From positions 140,685,741 through 140,749,740 of the forward strand of contig CM041465.1 of NCBI GenBank assembly GCA_023213395.1: 64,000 bases of DNA, written 5' to 3'. This DNA comes from Cycas panzhihuaensis (lineage: Eukaryota > Cycadophyta). The position numbers and the translations under genes were made by a program. Positions 56,293-64,000 of the stretch are shown here, piece after piece (positions within the stretch are counted from its first letter, which is position 1; every line of letters starts with the position of its first letter). The notes under the pieces were generated by a model. The model saw only the letters and a program-made list of their open reading frames with translations, was not told the origin of the DNA and searched no databases.

Positions 56293-58662
56293 TGTTTCAC
56301 CAAAATCTAGCCCTTGTTTAATTTCCATTTATCTTATTCATTATTTTACATGATCATGGGTATGTTTGTTTAATTTGATAAGATGGTATTTGGTTATTTA
56401 AGATATCATGCTATGTTTCTGTGGAATTTTATCTAATTTTGGTGAAATAAAATGCTTGAATTGATGATGATTGATATTTGGGTGATGATGAATGTATTAT
56501 TATATCTTTTATGTGCATATAAATGAAACTATAACATTAAAACCTCTTCCCTAATATGTTCTGATTCACTTTTTCCTTTTAAAACACTCCTTATTCCCAT
56601 CTTTTTCTCTTGATTTTATACTTTGATTATCAATTTTTGACATTTTTTGGGCTTGTTCTTATCACTTTTTGTAGGCTACTTTTAGTTTCTATGAAGTAAT
56701 TTTACTTTAGTTTTTGGTAATGCTTTAAGTTTTTTTAAGTTTATTTAGTAAATTTTTAAATTTTTGTCATCACATTTTTAATATTGTCAAAAATGTGATC
56801 AATCACATTTTATGTATAAAGTCATGCTTTTCATTCTATATAATATGCAAATGATCACATTTTATGTATAAAATTATATTCTTTTACTATTATGCATACA
56901 AACTTTTTTAGGTTAAATGCATAATTTTTTCTCTGTTGTCACATGCCATCGCTCAAACTTTGTATTACTGCCTTCTCCTTTACTGAGAGACACCTAAACT
57001 GAATAGAAAAGAGAATTGTGACATCTTTTGCCAAGAAGAAAGTAAAAAAAGAGAGGAATCAAGAGAAAAGAGGCTTGAAGATATTGTTAGTACTATTGTA
57101 ACTCTATTTTTTATTGCTTGCTGAAATGTTTCTCTTCTACAAGTTTTCAATATGAGCTCCAACTCTCTCATCACAAGTTTAGTAATGGCTTTCTATCACT
57201 CTCTCTTACTTTTTCGAAAGTGTTTTTTCTCATATTGTACCTGGTTTATGCCATCTTCTTCCTCCTAGCTTTGGTTCTCTTTTTAATCTTGATTTTAGTG
57301 GTTTCTTTTTCTTGGAGAGATCTGGGCTGAAAGGTTATCCCTTATGGGATCCATAGAGGTCAACTATAAAAAAGAGGGCTCTTCCTCTTTGCCAAAGTTT
57401 ATAGCTTTTCCTCTCTTATTCTCCATATTAGTCATAGTTCTTTCTAAGATGAAGTTTGTTTCATCGTTCTTGTTTTGCTGAAAGCTTTCTTATTTCTTCT
57501 CAGTATTTTCCTCTTTAGTACTTGTTTTAAAGAAAAAAATTGGTAAAGGATTAATCAATAAGGGGGAAGATTGCTATCCTAAGGCACATATATGGTTGCA
57601 TGAATAGAGGATTCTTATGATTATGTGATGTACTTTTCTTGTTTCTTCACATTTTTTTCTTTCTTTATTCTTGTGAAAGGTATACAATTACAAAGGACTA
57701 AAGAGAATAAACCTTGTATGTCTCTTGTTTTCTCTTTTATTTCATAAGAAATAGAATCAGTTCAATAATTTTATGGTTGCATGCTATTGTATTAATTTTA
57801 AAATCTTTCTATGCTCTTAATCTAACTTCTTAATGAGTCGTATGAACTGAGTTCTTACTTGCATGTTGAATTTACATATTGTACATTATATTTTATGGCT
57901 TATTCAAATAGACTTTGAGGTTACATACTAAGTTTATACTTTGTATGCTATATTTTATGGTTCATTTCCTTTATTTTGGAGCCATTTTATAACTAAAAAA
58001 TTATAAGACTCATCAAAGATCATACATGCAAGAAGAAGAAGAAGTCTAGAAGGAGCTTAATGCCACCTCAACCTTCATCTTTCGGGTATGTATGAAAGAT
58101 TTCATTTAAAAATTTACTTCTTATATCTTTTTAAAGATTGTAAAATAGTTTCTTTTATTTATTGGTAAGATTTCCTTTACATAAAAAAAGAAACAAACAA
58201 AAAGTACGTGTGATTTCTTCTTTCTTTGTTTGATTTGAAGAGTGATTTTTCCTTAAATTTATTAATCTTTTTTATTACTTTTATAAGTGTATGATTAGAT
58301 TGTTATTTGTTTTAGTCTTTCCTTTAATTGATTAAACTTAAAACGTTAAAAAATATAAGGGAAGGAATAATAAAAATAATAAAATAAAACAAAAACATTA
58401 TTATTATAGCTCTGAACATAGATCTCCTCTGCTTAATTATGTAGGCTAGTATATTCCTTCATCAAGTGCCATCCACATTTCCTAGCCTTTTTCCCTTCAT
58501 CATTTCCAAAAATATAATACAGCCAAGTAGAGACTCCTTCTTACGAGTTGGACAAAATTTGTTCTAGGGCTCTTATATGTTGACATATCTCTTGATATTT
58601 AATAACAACAGAAGAAACACAAAGTTATTGAGAGGTAATTAACCTAGACTGATTCCCAAACA
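56293..58662 (+). repeat. LTR of an R1-family element (R3)
   Basis: Starts TGTTTCACCAAAATCTAGCC, nearly identical to the R1 3' LTR start, preceded by a purine tract (TTAGGAGAGG). The order of conserved blocks follows the R1 LTR: ATGTATTATTAT near 56495, the palindrome at 56790-56811, and the end block GAGAGGTAATTAACCTAGAC. Length about 2.37 kb fits. No gag follows and no matching 5-base duplication was found (AGAGG before, ACTAA after), so it is a truncated copy or the end is misplaced. The end is approximate. Confidence 0.7.
56790..56811. repeat. Palindrome in the R3 LTR
   Basis: Arms AAAATGTGA and TCACATTTT are exact reverse complements around TCAA. It occupies the same place in the LTR as the R0 palindrome, about 497 bases from the start. 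Confidence 0.75.
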
Positions 58663-60635
<1,973 letters not shown>

Positions 60636-61560
60636 CAAAACTAAAGAGTAAGAAGGGGATTATTGAGAGGAAGTGGCTATGTGAAGTAGGACCTTGAAAT
60701 TATAGACTCTAATTCAATAGTCAAACACATGAAAACTTAGAGTACTAACCCCACTCTAAGCATATGTGGGGGATAAGACACTACTTGCATCTAACTCCAT
60801 ACAATCTAATACTCCTAAGGGAGAATATAGGTGAGAAGAAACCACTCTAAATAGAGCATATGATACTTCTTCAACTATCTTGATTGCATGTAGTCAGGGT
60901 GATTGCCCAACATAATCCTACTTAGAATATGACTGGACATAACTTGTGCCTCAGGTGTAAGACTAGATTATTAGTTGGTGATGAAATCTAACTCATGTAG
61001 CTAACCCTACTTTTAGTTGGGCAATATCATATTTTGAATAAAATTAGAGATAAAACAACACACTCTTATGATATAGTTAAAGTGTAATTTTCTTTTCATA
61101 TATATAACAAAAATACCTAACTAATATATTGCCTCTCGCTCATAGGTTTGGGGACTTATAACAATGTAAGCAAATCCCTTTCATGCTTATGGTTTATAAA
61201 TAAGCATAACTCTCTATCAATAGGATGTATTCCTGCTCTCTCTCTATCTCTCTACTTAATTAAATAGAAAAGGGAAGAAATAAGTGTATGCAAACATGTA
61301 ACATGAGAAACGTAAAAAGTAAGTGTTTATTTCCCTTTCCTTTTTAAAACAAAAGGGGAAAAGGGCTATTAGAAAATTGAATTTTATAAAAGTTGATGTA
61401 TTGTTTAATTAGTGATAAATTGTGATTGGTCTATATAAATATTCTCACATATACTCCAAGTAGTTGATATATTGATATAAAATCATTACTTGATGAGATT
61501 CTTATATCTTATTAGATATACATGAAGTGATAGATTTATAAATATGTACACATATCAAAA
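60636..61560. other. Unassigned DNA
   Basis: No gene or clear repeat. A short CT-rich tract (CTCTCTCTATCTCTCT, about 61236-61252). Confidence 0.3.
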
Positions 61561-61570
61561 ACATATTTGA

Positions 61571-61823
61571 GATAATGAGAGAGAGTTAAACTCTACCCTT
61601 CTATCATGATCATTTTCCATCAAGGGCTTTTCGCATTAAATATTATGTCATGCTTATAGTTGTATGTTTGACCCTGTTATAACCTTTATTATCCTTTATA
61701 ATATTGAATGATCATGTGAGCATCGATACTTCCAAATATAATTAAATACATCAATGTTTATTAGAGCTTCCTTCTTAGTGTAATAACTTAAGTCATTATT
61801 AAATTTTAACTTGGTATTAGAGC
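61571..61823 (+). mobile_element. Possible short LTR end with tRNA-Met primer site
   Basis: TGGTATTAGAGC at 61812-61823 matches 11 of 12 bases of the tRNA-Met primer site. Before it, about 240 AT-rich bases beginning TGAGAGAGAGTTAAACTC could be an LTR. The LTR end is not a clean CA, and no gag is recognised downstream. Weak call. Confidence 0.3.
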
Positions 61824-62640
61824 TAAGTTAAAGGTATTGAAGAGGCATCATATGATAGATTGTGTAAAAATTTTAATAAGGATGAAGAGCAAATACATTT
61901 TCAAGTAGATATAAGATTTTAAACTTCCTTTCTTTACTCCCCCCCTTTTTTATGACTTTATATATTAAAATTAACAAAAGGAGAGGTGTAATTGTACTTG
62001 ATTGAAAATGCTCTAATTTATATAAATTTGCCTTTTTGATTGCTCACTTTTCATCATGTGGGATAAAACAACACTCAAATTTAACCCATTAGGTATTAGA
62101 GAAATCTAAGAAAAACTTGGTATTATTTTCACTTACCAAATCAACTTATAATAGAAAGGGTTTATTATAACTTACAAAAATACCAAAATTAACATCTAAA
62201 ACTAACTTTGAAAAAGGAAGTATAGGAGCATACCTCATATGATTTGCATATCACTTCCCATATCCAATAGGTAGTCGATATAAAAAAGAAAATAAATTAA
62301 AGTTCAAATGTCCTCCTCCTTCACTACTTGTAATGCGAACCCTTTGATCATTCTACCACCTATAATATCAACTCAATAAGGTAATATATAGAAATAATAT
62401 TTACTTTTAATCTAAGAAAGTATAATTTCTAAATATCAAATATGATATGAAATATATTGAAGGTTTAAGTTATGATTTTTTATCATCCCAATTGAGTTTA
62501 AGTAACTTCAAATCCTCCCCCAATAATGGATTAGTCCCTTTTGGATAAAAAAAATAATGAAAATAGGTGAAAGATGGATAAAAATTACTAAATAATATCT
62601 AATCTTAGACTAGGATATTAGTTATTTCCCCTTTAATGTA

Positions 62641-62920
62641 TGTTATGGGGTTGCAACATACACACTTCTTAATATAATAGTCATAGGATGATTATGAGGC
62701 TCTAGCATACCATTGGACCATTGTAAGATGGCATGTGTTATAAATATGTATTGATTTTTTATAATACAAATTCAAGATAATCATTTCTCCTAAAAGATTA
62801 TATTATATTTTAGCATATGTTTTATTTATTTTATCACACATGTAGTTAGTATAGTCTTGACATGTTTGGTATTGTTCATCTGTGATATGAAATTGTGTAA
62901 CTTTAACATGGTATAAGAGA
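62641..62920 (+). mobile_element. Short LTR with adjacent primer site (remnant)
   Basis: A 268-base segment TGTTATGGGG ... CTTTAACA (62641-62908) is followed directly by TGGTATAAGAGA (62909-62920), 10 of 12 bases of the tRNA-Met site. A TATA-like TTATAAATATG lies inside (about 62739). Size and layout suit a small Copia or Gypsy LTR. No gag or second LTR in the window. Confidence 0.4.
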
Positions 62921-64000
62921 TGTTGTTTGATCCTAGAGAGATTATAAGACTATAAGTGTATACACATGTCTGTATTTAATCAAAACTTATTTTAGGTATG
63001 CCTTTTATGACTAGTGAGAGGGGTTATCTTGTGTATAAGGTAAAGTCCATTGTAGGTTGGTGGAAAGGTTATTGAACTACATTTTACAGGGTACCTAAAG
63101 CATGTTAATGCATATGTCTAACGCATGCTTGTAAGGCTCCCCAAAATATGTTATTTCATGTATTTAGAGAATTTTGGTACTTGAACATTAAAATAAATCC
63201 TATCAAAACATAGGTGTTGTGGTTATTCAAATCCTATAGAGGTTTTCCACTATTTTAATTCATTTTTGGGCTACTTATACGCATGTTTATCGAGTGTGTA
63301 TGTAGGTTTTCTTGAGTGTTTGAGAATAAGGCTTCTAAAGCAGGCTTGATCACCATGTTAATGTCATTGAGGTGGTATGAAGAACCACTTATGTTGTACC
63401 TTTCATCGTGCGATGAGGATCCTATGTCGGTGAGGGTTTATGGCATATTTTTAGTAAAATAGATAATTTAGTTTAATAAAGGAATACACTAGTTTTTAAG
63501 GGTTATTTAATGGTGGAAGATCTTGCTAATTATTCTATGAAACTATTCTACTTAATTCAACCAAATTTATGTGCATCAAGGAAATTGAGTTTAAGAGGGA
63601 TTTAACATTGGGCCATGCCTATCAGCAAGTCATTAATTTAATAGTTTATCATTCTTGTGATACTATATAATTAATTATTAATTATGAGTACTCCTACATT
63701 TCTAATTTAGAGTAGGAGAGGAGGAGGTTACAATGGTGTTTCATGATGTAGATTTGTTGAAGAAATTATAGATCTATTAGTGATCTATGTTGGCATGTTG
63801 AATGGTATACAAAAGTGGTCAACACATTGAGTAAAAAGATAGTCTTAAATCATCGAAATAACTTTGTTTTATACTTCTCTGCTTGTTCCCTATTATTTTT
63901 GTATGAGTCTAAAGATTTGTGACAATAATATAATCCTACATTGAGGTTGCATTTATGTATTGATTTGGAAAGTTTAGTAGTTTGTCTAATGGGTAAGTAG
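62921..64000. other. Unassigned DNA to the window end
   Basis: Possibly the internal region of the element starting at 62641, but no gag, protease or RT motif is visible. No RNA gene seen. Confidence 0.3.

Overview
The window is intergenic, transposon-dominated DNA from a land plant, most likely a seed plant with a large genome. The evidence is two plant-type tRNA genes (Gln-CTG and Asn-GTT), several Ty3/gypsy LTR retrotransposons of plant lineages (Tat-like elements with a second RNase H, and a chromovirus-like element), and low GC outside the elements. I see no intact host protein-coding gene. Every protein signature belongs to a decayed transposon.

Layout: 1-6526 is the 3' part of a Tat-like element (R0) ending in its LTR. 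6527-7440 is unassigned. 7480-12433 is the antisense body of an old chromovirus-like element (C: repeats, integrase end, RNase H, RT, protease, gag). C is interrupted by Tat-like element R1 (12439-47397, target-site duplication TAGTT). R1's integrase is in turn interrupted by a second Tat-like element, R2 (21650-39738, target-site duplication GGAGT). C resumes at 47403 with its leader, a tRNA-Met-type primer site (48235-48246) and a likely LTR (48249-49224). The least repetitive stretch, about 49.3-51.1 kb, holds the two divergently transcribed tRNA genes. Then come unassigned DNA with a purine-rich block (51.9-53.3 kb), another R1-family LTR (R3, about 56293-58662), a large (AT)n/(ATGT)n microsatellite (60178-60635) and remnants of two short LTR elements (about 61.6-63 kb).

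R1 and R2 each carry gag, protease, RT, RNase H and integrase. Downstream of integrase each also has an archaeal-type extra RNase H (aRH) and a gene on the opposite strand with a plant mobile domain (PMD). This antisense gene appears three times (R0, R1, R2). It has its own TATA-like box, a first intron of about 0.3-0.5 kb and a second of about 0.1 kb at matching places, so it looks like a real spliced gene carried by the elements. In R1 the order is INT-aRH-PMD-LTR; in R2 it is INT-PMD-aRH-LTR. The palindromic or hairpin motif of each family's LTR recurs in the first intron of that family's antisense gene (clear in R0 and R2), which suggests shared regulation of the LTR and the antisense gene. 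All copies are broken by stops and frameshifts, largely of C-to-T type.
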